A DNA stretch of 17,050 nt from Actinomycetes bacterium (GTDB lineage Bacteria > Actinomycetota > Actinomycetes > Propionibacteriales > Propionibacteriaceae), in the NCBI GenBank assembly GCA_023392635.1, contig JAEVYS010000020.1, positions 1 through 17,050 of the forward strand, written 5' to 3'. The notes beneath the pieces are model-generated. The model did no database searches. It was not told the origin of the DNA and saw only the letters and a program-made list of their open reading frames with translations. Within the stretch, counting starts at the first letter, position 1, and every line of letters starts with the position of its first letter. The position numbers were made by a program, and so were the translations under genes. This document shows positions 7,544 through 14,303 of this stretch, one piece after another.

Positions 7544-8575
7544 ATGACGATCAAGGTCGCGGTGGCCGGTGCCACCGGCTACGCGGGCGGGGAGCTGCTG
7601 CGTCTCCTGCTCGGCCATCCGGAGGTCGAGATCGGAGCGCTCACGGCCGGCTCGAATGCCGGGACGCTCCTGCTCTCCCACCACCAGCACCTCACCCCGC
7701 TCGCGGACCGGACCGTGGTGGAGACCACGCTCGACAACCTCGCCGGCCACGATGTGGTGTTCCTGGCGTTGCCGCACGGCCACTCCGCGGCGGTCGCCGC
7801 CGGGCTCGGGCCCGAGGTGCTCGTCGTGGATGCCGGCGCCGACCACCGCCTGGTGGACGCCGAACAGTGGCGCCGGTTCTACGGCACCGACCACGCCGGC
7901 ACCTGGCCCTATGGCTTGCCCGAGCTGCCCGGCCAGCGCGAGGTCCTGGCCACGACCCGCAGGATCGCCGTCCCCGGGTGCTACCCGACCTCGGTGACCC
8001 TTGCCCTGCTGCCCGCCCTGACCGGGGGCCTGGTCACCGGACGGGACGTGGTGGCCGTGGCGGCCAGCGGGACCTCCGGAGCCGGCAAGTCGCTGAAACC
8101 CAACCTGCTCGGCTCGGAGGTGATGGGATCGGTGAGCGCCTACGGCGTCGGTGGTGTGCACCGGCACGTGCCGGAGATGCTGCAGAACTTCGCCCTCCTG
8201 GGCGCTGCGGAGCCGACGCTCTCCTTCACGCCGGTGCTCGCGCCGATGGCCCGCGGCATCCTTGCCACGGTGACCGCGCCGCTCGCCGAGGAGGTGCCGG
8301 TCGAGGTCGTGCGGGCCACCTACGCGGCCGCGTACGGTGAGGAGCCCTTCGTGACGCTGCTGCCAGAGGGCCTGTGGCCCCAGACGCAGTCGATCGTCGG
8401 CTCGAACGCCGTACACCTCCAGGTGACGGTCGACGCCGCCGCCGGACGGCTGGTTGCTGTCGCGGCGCTGGACAACCTCACCAAGGGCACCGCTGGCGGC
8501 GCCGTGCAGTCGATGAACCTCGCCCTCGGGCTGCCCGAGACCCTGGGCCTGACCACGATCGGAGTCGCGCCGTGA
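7544..8575 (+). CDS. argC: N-acetyl-gamma-glutamyl-phosphate reductase
   Basis: NADPH-dependent reduction of N-acetylglutamyl phosphate to the semialdehyde, third step of ornithine synthesis. 343 residues. The N-terminal Rossmann motif VAVAGATGYAGGELLRLL (5-22) binds NADP; GCYPTSVTLAL contains the catalytic Cys146; AASGTSGAGK (173-182) and HRHVPEM (206-212) are the usual substrate-site blocks, with His208 the likely general base. The C-terminus DNLTKGTAGGAVQSMN is the family signature. It is the first gene of the arginine operon, starting 71 bp from divergent hemA. The ATG at 7544 is chosen because the protein begins there in register with the family and the promoter fits a leaderless start. 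Confidence 0.96.
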   Translation: MTIKVAVAGATGYAGGELLRLLLGHPEVEIGALTAGSNAGTLLLSHHQHLTPLADRTVVETTLDNLAGHDVVFLALPHGHSAAVAAGLGPEVLVVDAGADHRLVDAEQWRRFYGTDHAGTWPYGLPELPGQREVLATTRRIAVPGCYPTSVTLALLPALTGGLVTGRDVVAVAASGTSGAGKSLKPNLLGSEVMGSVSAYGVGGVHRHVPEMLQNFALLGAAEPTLSFTPVLAPMARGILATVTAPLAEEVPVEVVRATYAAAYGEEPFVTLLPEGLWPQTQSIVGSNAVHLQVTVDAAAGRLVAVAALDNLTKGTAGGAVQSMNLALGLPETLGLTTIGVAP

Positions 8576-8640
8576 ACACCTTCCCGCCCTCCTGCCCTGC
8601 GCTGCGCGCGGCCGGCCACCTCGCGGGAGGCCACGTATGA
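8572..8640 (+). CDS. Possible 22-codon mini-ORF bridging argC and argJ
   Basis: A GTG at 8572 overlaps the argC stop (GTGA, 8572-8575) and opens a 22-residue frame (begins MNTFPPSCPALRAAGH) that ends at a TGA at 8638-8640, itself overlapping the argJ ATG as ATGA. It exactly bridges the only gap inside argC-argD, so it could pass ribosomes from argC to argJ. The peptide resembles nothing I know and has ordinary GC-rich composition. The alternative is untranslated spacer containing the argJ ribosome-binding site GGGAGG (8625-8630). That it is translated is only inferred. Confidence 0.3.
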   Translation: MNTFPPSCPALRAAGHLAGGHV

Positions 8641-9791
8641 GCGTCACCGCGGCGAAGGGCTTCACGGCCGCCGGCGTGAGCGCCGGCATCAAGGCGTCCG
8701 GTCGCCCCGACCTCGCCCTGGTCGTCAACTCCGGCCCGGACGCGCACGCGGCCGCCGTGTTCACGTCCAACCGTTTCACCGCCGCCCCGGTGCAGTGGAG
8801 CCGGCAGGCGGTGGCCGACGGTCGCCTCGCCGCCGTCGTGCTGAACTCCGGTGGCGCGAATGCCTGCACCGGCTCGGCCGGGCTGGCCGACGCCAGGCAG
8901 ATGGCCGAGTGGACAGCCGCAGAGGTGGGCTGTGCCGCCGCGGATGTCGCGGTGTGCTCGACCGGCCTGATCGGCGTGCGGCTGCCGATGGACGCGATCC
9001 TCACCGGTATCGAACTGGCCCGGCAGGACCTCGCCACCACCGGTGGTACCTCGGCGGCAGAGGCGATCCGGACCACCGACACCGTGTCGAAGGAGGCCAT
9101 CCACACCTCGCCGGACGGCTGGACCATCGGCGGCATGGCCAAGGGCGCGGGCATGCTCGCCCCGGCGCTCGCGACGATGCTCGTGGTCATCACCACCGAC
9201 GCCGTGGTCGAGCACGCCGCCCTGGACGAGGCGCTGCGGACGGCGACCGGGTTCACCTTCGACCGCACCGACTCCGACGGCTGCATGTCCACCAATGACA
9301 CCGTCATCGTGATGGCCTCCGGCGCCTCGGGTGTCGCCCCGGATCCGGCGCAGTTCTCCGAGGCCCTCACCGGCGTCTGCGCGGACCTGGCCCGTCAGCT
9401 GCTCGCCGACGCCGAGGGCTCGGCCCACGACATCGAGGTGCGCGTCGAGGGAGCCGCCAGCGAGGCGGACGCGCTCGCGGTCGCCCGCGCCGTCGCCCGC
9501 AGCAACCTGTTCAAGTGCGCGATCTTCGGCAACGACCCCAACTGGGGTCGCGTCCTTGCCTCGGCCGGCACCGTGCCGGCCGAGTACGACCCCGAGCACG
9601 TCGACGTGGCCTTCAACGGCGTCCGGGTGTTCGTGGACGGCCAGCTCGGCGCGGATCGTGCCGAGGTCGACCTGAGCGAGCGCGAGGTGCTCGTCGAGGT
9701 GCACCTGCACGCCGGGGACGCGTCCGCGGCGATCTGGACCAACGACCTGACGTACGACTACGTCAAGGAGAACGCGGAGTACTCGTCATGA
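8637..9791 (+). CDS. argJ: Glutamate N-acetyltransferase / ornithine acetyltransferase (ArgJ)
   Basis: Transfers acetyl from N-acetylornithine to glutamate, closing the cyclic ornithine pathway; bifunctional members also make N-acetylglutamate from acetyl-CoA. 384 residues, standard length. ArgJ is an Ntn-type enzyme that cleaves itself before a threonine: KGAGMLAPALATMLVV shows the site, with Thr180 as new N-terminal nucleophile, giving alpha and beta chains of about 179 and 205 residues. Thr109-Gly110 in CSTGLIG form the expected oxyanion hole. CMSTNDTVIVMASG and FGNDPNWGRVLASAG are further family blocks. It follows argC after 61 nt, with GGGAGG about 6 nt before the ATG, and overlaps argB by ATGA. 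Mono- or bifunctionality cannot be told from sequence alone. Confidence 0.96.
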   Translation: MSVTAAKGFTAAGVSAGIKASGRPDLALVVNSGPDAHAAAVFTSNRFTAAPVQWSRQAVADGRLAAVVLNSGGANACTGSAGLADARQMAEWTAAEVGCAAADVAVCSTGLIGVRLPMDAILTGIELARQDLATTGGTSAAEAIRTTDTVSKEAIHTSPDGWTIGGMAKGAGMLAPALATMLVVITTDAVVEHAALDEALRTATGFTFDRTDSDGCMSTNDTVIVMASGASGVAPDPAQFSEALTGVCADLARQLLADAEGSAHDIEVRVEGAASEADALAVARAVARSNLFKCAIFGNDPNWGRVLASAGTVPAEYDPEHVDVAFNGVRVFVDGQLGADRAEVDLSEREVLVEVHLHAGDASAAIWTNDLTYDYVKENAEYSS

Positions 9792-10666
9792 ACGACGCAG
9801 GGGACAAGGCGGCGATCCTGATCGAGGCGCTGCCATGGCTGGAGAGCTACGTGGGGCGCACGATCGTCGTCAAGTACGGGGGCAATGCGATGGTCGACGA
9901 GGACCTCAAGCGTGCCTTCGCCCAGGACATCGTCTTCCTGCGCACCGTCGGCGTGAAGCCCGTCGTGGTGCACGGCGGAGGCCCGCAGATCTCCTCGATG
10001 CTGGCCCGGCTGGGCATCGCGAGCGAGTTCCGCGGCGGTCTGAGGGTGACCACGCCGGAGGCGATGGACGTCGTGCGGATGGTGCTGATGGGGCAGGTGA
10101 ACCGCGAGCTCGTCGGCCTGCTGAACGCGCACGGGCCGCTGGCTGTCGGCCTGTCCGGCGAGGACGCAGGCCTGCTGATCGCCGAACGCAAGGGCCTCGA
10201 GCTGGATGGCGAGGAGATCGACCTCGGACTCGTGGGAGAGGTGTCAGAGGTCAATCCGGGGGCCGTGCTGGACCTGATCAACGCCGGTCGGATCCCGGTC
10301 GTCGCCACCGTCGCCCCGGACGAGGAGGGCCAGGTCCACAACGTGAACGCCGACACCGCAGCCGGCGCCCTGGCCGCCGCGCTCGGCGCCGAGCGCCTCG
10401 TGGTGCTCACCGACGTGCCGGGCCTGTACGCCGACTGGCCGGCCTCCACCGAGGTCGTCCGCCAGATCGGGGCCGACGAGCTGGCTGCGCTGCTGCCCAC
10501 GCTGGCGTCCGGAATGATCCCCAAGATGGAGGCGTGCCTGGGTGCCGTCCGCGGCGGGGTGCCCCGAGCGACCGTCATCGACGGGCGGGTGCCGCACGCG
10601 CTCCTCCTGGAGATCTTCACCGACGAGGGGATCGGCACGATGGTCACGGCCGGAGCGGCGTCGTGA
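9788..10666 (+). CDS. argB: N-acetylglutamate kinase
   Basis: Phosphorylates N-acetylglutamate with ATP, the second and usually arginine-inhibited step. 292 residues of the amino acid kinase fold. IVVKYGGNAM (26-35) with Lys29 and VVHGGGPQI (60-68) are the phosphate-binding glycine loops; HNVNADTAAGALA carries Asp189; SGMIPKMEAC contains Lys246, which contacts ATP. About 20 residues precede the first strand (DKAAILIEALPWLESYVG), as in the arginine-sensitive hexameric enzymes that interlace N-terminal helices, so feedback inhibition by arginine is likely. Start ATG 9788 overlaps the argJ stop (ATGA) and the end overlaps argD (GTGA). Confidence 0.96.
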   Translation: MNDAGDKAAILIEALPWLESYVGRTIVVKYGGNAMVDEDLKRAFAQDIVFLRTVGVKPVVVHGGGPQISSMLARLGIASEFRGGLRVTTPEAMDVVRMVLMGQVNRELVGLLNAHGPLAVGLSGEDAGLLIAERKGLELDGEEIDLGLVGEVSEVNPGAVLDLINAGRIPVVATVAPDEEGQVHNVNADTAAGALAAALGAERLVVLTDVPGLYADWPASTEVVRQIGADELAALLPTLASGMIPKMEACLGAVRGGVPRATVIDGRVPHALLLEIFTDEGIGTMVTAGAAS

Positions 10667-11880
10667 GCGTCATGGCTGCCGGGGGCAGCCAGGCCGACCT
10701 CACTGCCCGGTACGGCCAGGCGCTGATGAACACGTTCGGGCCGCCCAAGCGGGTGTTCGTCCGCGGTGAGGGGGTGCACCTGTGGGACGCCGACGGCAAC
10801 CGCTACCTCGACCTGCTCGCCGGCCTCGCCGTGAACGCGCTCGGTCACGCCCACCCCCAGGTCCTCGGCGCCATCTCGGCACAGCTCTCCACGCTCGGCC
10901 ACGTCTCGAACTTCTTCGCCACCCCCACCCAGATCGCCCTGGCTGAACGGCTGGCGGGGTTCGTCACCGCCAACTCGCCCGGCCTGGCCGCGCGGGTGTT
11001 CTTCACCAACTCCGGCACCGAGGCGAACGAAGCCGGGTTCAAGATCACCCGGCGCACCGGACGCACGCGGATCGTCGCGATGGAAGGTGCCTTCCACGGG
11101 CGCAGCCTCGGTGCGCTCGCGCTGACCGCCAATCCCGCCTACCGGTTGCCGTTCGAACCGCTGCCCGGGGACGTGACCTTCGTCCCCTACGGCGACGCCG
11201 ACGCCCTCGCCGCCGCCGTGGACGACACGGTCGCCGCGGTCGTCCTCGAGCCCATCCAGGGGGAGAACGGGGTGGTCGAACCGCCGTCCGGATTCCTCGC
11301 GCGCGCACGCGGTGTCTGCAGTACCGCCGGCGCCCTGTTGTGGATCGACGAGGTGCAGACCGGCATCGGTCGGTGCGGGGACTGGCTGGCCAGTACCGCG
11401 TCGGGGATCACCGCCGATGTCGTCACCTTCGCCAAGGGACTGGGCAACGGCTTCCCGATCGGTGCCTGCGTGGCGACCGGCGCCGCCGCATCCCTGCTGG
11501 GTCCCGGCTCGCACGGCACGACGTTCGGCGGCAATCCCGTCGCCGCCGCGGCCGGGTTGGCCGTGCTCGGCATCATCGAGCGCGACGGACTGCTCGCGAA
11601 GGTGGTCGCCAGCGGCGACCGACTGGCCGCGTCCATCACGGCGCTCGGCCACCCCCAGCTCACCGGGGTACGGGGACGCGGGCTCCTGCGCGGCATCGTC
11701 CTGGCCGACCCCATCGCGCCGGCCGTCGCCGAGGCGGCGCTCAGCGCCGGTTTCGTGATCAACGCGCCGCGGCCGAACGTGCTGCGACTCGCGCCGCCGC
11801 TGGTCGTTCCGGACGCAGAGCTCGACACCTTCGTGGCCGCGCTGCCCACCCTCCTGGACAGCGCAGAGGCGGCCTCATGA
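10663..11880 (+). CDS. argD: Acetylornithine aminotransferase
   Basis: PLP-dependent class III aminotransferase making N-acetylornithine from the semialdehyde and glutamate. From GTG 10663 it has 405 residues. Seen: LLAGLAVNALGHAHPQ (51-66); FFTNSGTEANEAGFK (113-127), which binds the PLP phosphate; FHGRSLGALALT; WIDEVQTGIGR with Asp229 for the pyridine nitrogen; and VTFAKGLGNGFPIGA with the Schiff-base Lys258. The C-terminal RLAPPLVV is typical. GTG 10663 overlaps the argB stop (GTGA); ATG 10672, three codons in, is an alternative. It overlaps argR by ATGA. In some bacteria ArgD also serves lysine (DAP) synthesis; nothing here decides that. Confidence 0.95.
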   Translation: MSVMAAGGSQADLTARYGQALMNTFGPPKRVFVRGEGVHLWDADGNRYLDLLAGLAVNALGHAHPQVLGAISAQLSTLGHVSNFFATPTQIALAERLAGFVTANSPGLAARVFFTNSGTEANEAGFKITRRTGRTRIVAMEGAFHGRSLGALALTANPAYRLPFEPLPGDVTFVPYGDADALAAAVDDTVAAVVLEPIQGENGVVEPPSGFLARARGVCSTAGALLWIDEVQTGIGRCGDWLASTASGITADVVTFAKGLGNGFPIGACVATGAAASLLGPGSHGTTFGGNPVAAAAGLAVLGIIERDGLLAKVVASGDRLAASITALGHPQLTGVRGRGLLRGIVLADPIAPAVAEAALSAGFVINAPRPNVLRLAPPLVVPDAELDTFVAALPTLLDSAEAAS

Positions 11881-12365
11881 CCGAATCACGCACGCCGGTC
11901 ACGAAGTCGGCCCGCCAATCGCGGATCGCTGAGCTCATCGAGCGTGCGGCGATCCGGAGCCAGACCGAGCTGGCCGCCCGCCTGGTCGCCGACGGGATCG
12001 CAGTCTCGCAGGGCACCCTCAGCAAGGACCTGCTCGAACTCGGCGCCGTGCGCGTACGCACGCCCACCGGTGAGCTCGCTTATGCGCTGCTCGCCGGCGA
12101 GCACGCTTCCGGGACACCGGCGGCCCTCGCGCGGCTGACCCGGTTGTGCGGCGAGCTGCTGCTCTCGGCGGAGGGGTCGGCCAACTTGACCGTGCTGCGG
12201 ACGCCGCCCGGTGCGGCCCAGTTCTTCGCGTCCGCGATCGACAAGGTCGGGTGGGACTCGATCCTCGGTACCATCGCCGGCGACGACACGGTGGTGATCG
12301 TGACGCGCGCGGCCGACGGCGGCACCGCGATGGCCGAGACCTTCTTCGGCCTGCACAGCACGTGA
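11877..12365 (+). CDS. argR: Arginine repressor ArgR
   Basis: Hexameric arginine-responsive regulator, 162 residues. The N-terminal winged helix-turn-helix spans about residues 14-75: SQTELAARLVADGI is the first helix pair and VSQGTLSKDLLELG the recognition region, corresponding to the SQ-x-x-SR/K segment of the family. The C-terminal oligomerisation and arginine-binding domain shows VLRTPPGAAQFFASAID (106-122) and GTIAGDDTVVIV (131-142), in which the adjacent Asp136-Asp137 are the usual arginine ligands. It overlaps argD by ATGA, so it is made with the enzymes it probably controls; a palindrome upstream of argC is a candidate target. In many relatives argF stands between argD and argR, and it is absent here. 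Confidence 0.95.
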   Translation: MTESRTPVTKSARQSRIAELIERAAIRSQTELAARLVADGIAVSQGTLSKDLLELGAVRVRTPTGELAYALLAGEHASGTPAALARLTRLCGELLLSAEGSANLTVLRTPPGAAQFFASAIDKVGWDSILGTIAGDDTVVIVTRAADGGTAMAETFFGLHST

Positions 12366-12385
12366 GCCACCGGCTGCCACCGGCT
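12366..12385 (+). repeat. 10-bp tandem duplication in the argR-argH gap
   Basis: GCCACCGGCT occurs twice in immediate succession (12366-12375, 12376-12385), starting on the base after the argR stop and followed by a further GCC. It fills nearly half of the 48-bp gap where relatives often carry argG. It may be simple slippage; no stem or recombination site is evident. Confidence 0.6.
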
Positions 12386-12401
12386 GCCCGGCGCACGGAT
12401 C

Positions 12402-12408
12402 GAGAGGA
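12402..12408 (+). promoter_or_regulatory. Ribosome-binding site of argH
   Basis: GAGAGGA lies 5 nt upstream of the ATG at 12414. argH is the only arginine gene here not joined to its predecessor by a stop/start overlap or mini-ORF, so it needs this independent site. Confidence 0.6.
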
Positions 12409-12413
12409 AACCC

Positions 12414-13808
12414 ATGACTGACGCGACCGACTCCGGACGGCTGTGGGGCGGGCGGTTCGCCGGTGGCCCGGCCGAGGCGATGTTCGCACTGAGCAGGTCG
12501 ACCCACTTCGACTGGCGCCTCGCCCGCCACGACCTCGCCGGCTCCCGTGCGCACGCCCGGGCACTGCACGCCGCCGGCCTGCTGACGGCGGAGGAGCTGG
12601 ACGCGATGGTCGCCGGCCTCGACGCGCTGGAGGCCGACGTCGTCTCCGGCGCGTACGTCCCGGCCGTCACCGACGAGGACGTCCACGGGTCGCTGGAGCG
12701 CGGGCTCATCGAGCGGGTGGGGCCGGAACTCGGCGGACGCCTACGGGCCGGCCGGTCCCGCAACGACCAGATCGCCACGCTGATCCGCGCCTACCTTCGC
12801 GACGCGAACACGGTGCTCTCCGCTGACCTGGCGGCGCTGATCGGCGCGCTGGCCGCCCAGGCGGAGGCGAACCTGGGCGCGATCATGCCCGGACGCACCC
12901 ACCTGCAGTCTGCGCAGCCCGTGCTGCTGAGCCACCACCTCCTGGCCCACGCGTGGCCCCTGGTGCGGGACCTGCAGCGCCTGCACGACCTGGACGCGCG
13001 CCTGGCCATCAGTCCGTACGGCTCCGGCGCCCTGGCCGGCACCTCGCTCGGCCTGGACCCCGAGCTCGTCGCCCACGAACTGGGTTTCGCCGGGTCGGTG
13101 CCGAACAGCATCGACGGCACCGCGGCCCGCGACCTGGTGGCCGAGGAGGCGTACGTGCTCGCGCAGGTCGGGGTGGACCTGTCGCGACTCAGCGAGGACG
13201 TGATCCTCTGGTGCACGCACGAGTTCGGGTTCGCGACCCTCGACGACGCGTGGTCGACCGGGTCCAGCATCATGCCGCAGAAGAAGAACCCGGACGTGGC
13301 CGAGCTCGCGCGGGGGAAGGCCGGCCGGCTGATCGGAAACCTCGCGGGCCTGCTCGCGACGTGCAAGGGCCTGCCCCTGGCGTACAACCGCGACCTGCAG
13401 GAGGACAAGGAGCCGGTCTTCGACAGCCTCGACCAGCTCAGGGTCCTGCTACCGGCGGTGACCGGCATGGTGGCGACGCTCACGTTCCATCCCGACCGCA
13501 TGGCCGCGCTGGCCCCGCGCGGTTTCTCCCTGGCGACCGACGTGGCGGACTGGCTCGTCCGGCAACGCGTGCCGTTCGCCCGCGCCCACGAGATCGCCGG
13601 TGCCTGCGTGCGGTACTGCGAGGCCAGGGGACAGGAGCTGTCCGACCTCACCGCCGAACAGCTTGCCGAGATCTCGCCCGACCTGGCCCCGGACGTGCTC
13701 GACGTGCTGAGCGCGGCCGGCTCGGTGGCCTCGCGCAACGGCCGCGGCGGCACGGCGCCGGAGGCCGTACGCGCCCAATTGGCGGAACTGCGGGCCGCGA
13801 TCGCCTGA
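12414..13808 (+). CDS. argH: Argininosuccinate lyase
   Basis: Splits argininosuccinate into arginine and fumarate, the last step of arginine synthesis. 464 residues of the fumarase/aspartase superfamily. N-terminal RLWGGRFAGGPAEAM is typical. The three superfamily regions are visible: RAGRSRNDQIAT (111-122); GRTHLQSAQPVLLSHH (160-175) with His163; and the signature GSSIMPQKKNPDVAELARGK (283-302), where Ser284 is the probable catalytic base by the one-residue offset from duck delta-crystallin. It follows argR by 48 bp with its own ribosome-binding site and is probably in the same transcript. argG, normally its partner, is not in the window. Downstream it faces a convergent small gene. Confidence 0.97.
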   Translation: MTDATDSGRLWGGRFAGGPAEAMFALSRSTHFDWRLARHDLAGSRAHARALHAAGLLTAEELDAMVAGLDALEADVVSGAYVPAVTDEDVHGSLERGLIERVGPELGGRLRAGRSRNDQIATLIRAYLRDANTVLSADLAALIGALAAQAEANLGAIMPGRTHLQSAQPVLLSHHLLAHAWPLVRDLQRLHDLDARLAISPYGSGALAGTSLGLDPELVAHELGFAGSVPNSIDGTAARDLVAEEAYVLAQVGVDLSRLSEDVILWCTHEFGFATLDDAWSTGSSIMPQKKNPDVAELARGKAGRLIGNLAGLLATCKGLPLAYNRDLQEDKEPVFDSLDQLRVLLPAVTGMVATLTFHPDRMAALAPRGFSLATDVADWLVRQRVPFARAHEIAGACVRYCEARGQELSDLTAEQLAEISPDLAPDVLDVLSAAGSVASRNGRGGTAPEAVRAQLAELRAAIA

Positions 13809-13816
13809 GCAGGCGG

Positions 13817-13854
13817 CCGGCCCGGGGTTCGGGACGTCCTCCCACCGGCCCGGG
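13817..13854. repeat. Pair of 10-bp direct repeats downstream of argH
   Basis: CCGGCCCGGG appears at 13817-13826 and again at 13845-13854, 28 bp apart, in the 72-bp gap between convergent argH and the small minus-strand gene. Each copy contains the self-complementary CCCGGG, so the two could pair weakly. Function unknown. Confidence 0.5.
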
Positions 13855-13858
13855 AAGG

Positions 13859-13872
13859 AGCGGCCCGCCGCT
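13859..13872. terminator. Short GC-rich hairpin between convergent genes, possible weak bidirectional terminator
   Basis: AGCGG and CCGCT form a 5-bp stem around a 4-nt loop, about 50 nt after the argH stop and about 10 nt beyond the stop of the convergent small gene. There is no T tract on either strand, so termination, if any, would rely on the GC stem or on Rho. Confidence 0.25.
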
Positions 13873-13880
13873 GCCCGGCG

Positions 13881-14216
13881 TCAGGACCGCGGCCCGTCCA
13901 GTCGCACCCAGCGTCCGTGAGAGCGGCGCAGGACGCGCAGGTCGGTCCAGGCAGCCACTCGGCCCACAGCTGCGGCCAGTGCCCGGCCGGCTGCCCAGGC
14001 GGCCGCGTCCTCCTCGGCATCGTTGGCCGTCGGGACGACGAAGCGCACGGTGGCCCGCGGCGGGCCGGTGCCGCGCGCCAGCGGCTCGACGTCGAGGAAC
14101 GCGTCCTCGACGTGCCAGCCGGCCGCGACGGCCCGCCGGGCAGCGTCCAGAACCGCCGGCGGAGGAACTCCCGGCGCCGCCTCGACGATGGCCGCGCTGA
14201 CCCGGAACGACGCCAT
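13881..14216 (-). CDS. Hypothetical protein, 111 residues
   Basis: I do not recognise this protein. It is supported by a near-perfect ribosome-binding site (AGGAGGT, 14229-14223 on the minus strand) 6 nt before the ATG at 14216, and by its position filling the gap between argH and tyrS. The product begins MASFRVSAAIVEAAPGVPPP. Predicted by eye, it alternates strand (about 3-12), helix (18-31), strands (34-41 and 54-62) and helix (65-85), then a basic end (RVLRRSHGRWVRL), an order compatible with a ferredoxin-like alpha/beta fold. There is no signal peptide, membrane segment or cysteine. The acidic stretch NDAEEDAAAW precedes an Ala-rich helix. It converges on argH and diverges from tyrS. An open frame extends upstream to 14258, but the ribosome-binding site argues for 14216. 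Confidence 0.6.
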   Translation of the reverse strand: MASFRVSAAIVEAAPGVPPPAVLDAARRAVAAGWHVEDAFLDVEPLARGTGPPRATVRFVVPTANDAEEDAAAWAAGRALAAAVGRVAAWTDLRVLRRSHGRWVRLDGPRS

Positions 14217-14222
14217 CGCCCC

Positions 14223-14229
14223 ACCTCCT
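14223..14229 (-). promoter_or_regulatory. Strong ribosome-binding site fixing the start of the small minus-strand gene
   Basis: Read on the minus strand, AGGAGGT is a full anti-16S match spaced 6 nt from the ATG at 14216. It is the best Shine-Dalgarno sequence in the window and the main reason to accept this gene as real. Confidence 0.65.
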
Positions 14230-14265
14230 GCGATCAGGCTAGGGGCGGTCACCGACACCGCAGCG

Positions 14266-14295
14266 TTCGGAGGCCGCCGCTGCCGCCGTTACGCT
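14266..14295 (+). promoter_or_regulatory. Candidate tyrS promoter, leaderless start
   Basis: TACGCT (14290-14295) fits the actinobacterial -10 pattern TAnnnT and ends 8 nt before the tyrS GTG at 14304. A poor -35 (TTCGGA, 14266-14271) lies 18 bp upstream. No Shine-Dalgarno sequence precedes the GTG, so transcription probably starts at the start codon. Confidence 0.5.
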
Positions 14296-14303
14296 TACCA
14301 ACC

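Noticed and set aside
7439..9370. 643-codon open frame antisense to argC and argJ
   Set aside because: It is antisense to two firmly identified enzymes. High GC leaves long open frames on the opposite strand; its translation is repetitive and has no family motif.
9847..11652. 601-codon open frame antisense to argB and argD
   Set aside because: Same reason: a GC-driven shadow of well-supported genes on the other strand, without a ribosome-binding site or motif.
14217..14303. T-box or other riboswitch upstream of tyrS
   Set aside because: Only 87 bp, shared with a divergent gene, and the promoter points to a leaderless transcript. No room or motif for a T-box.
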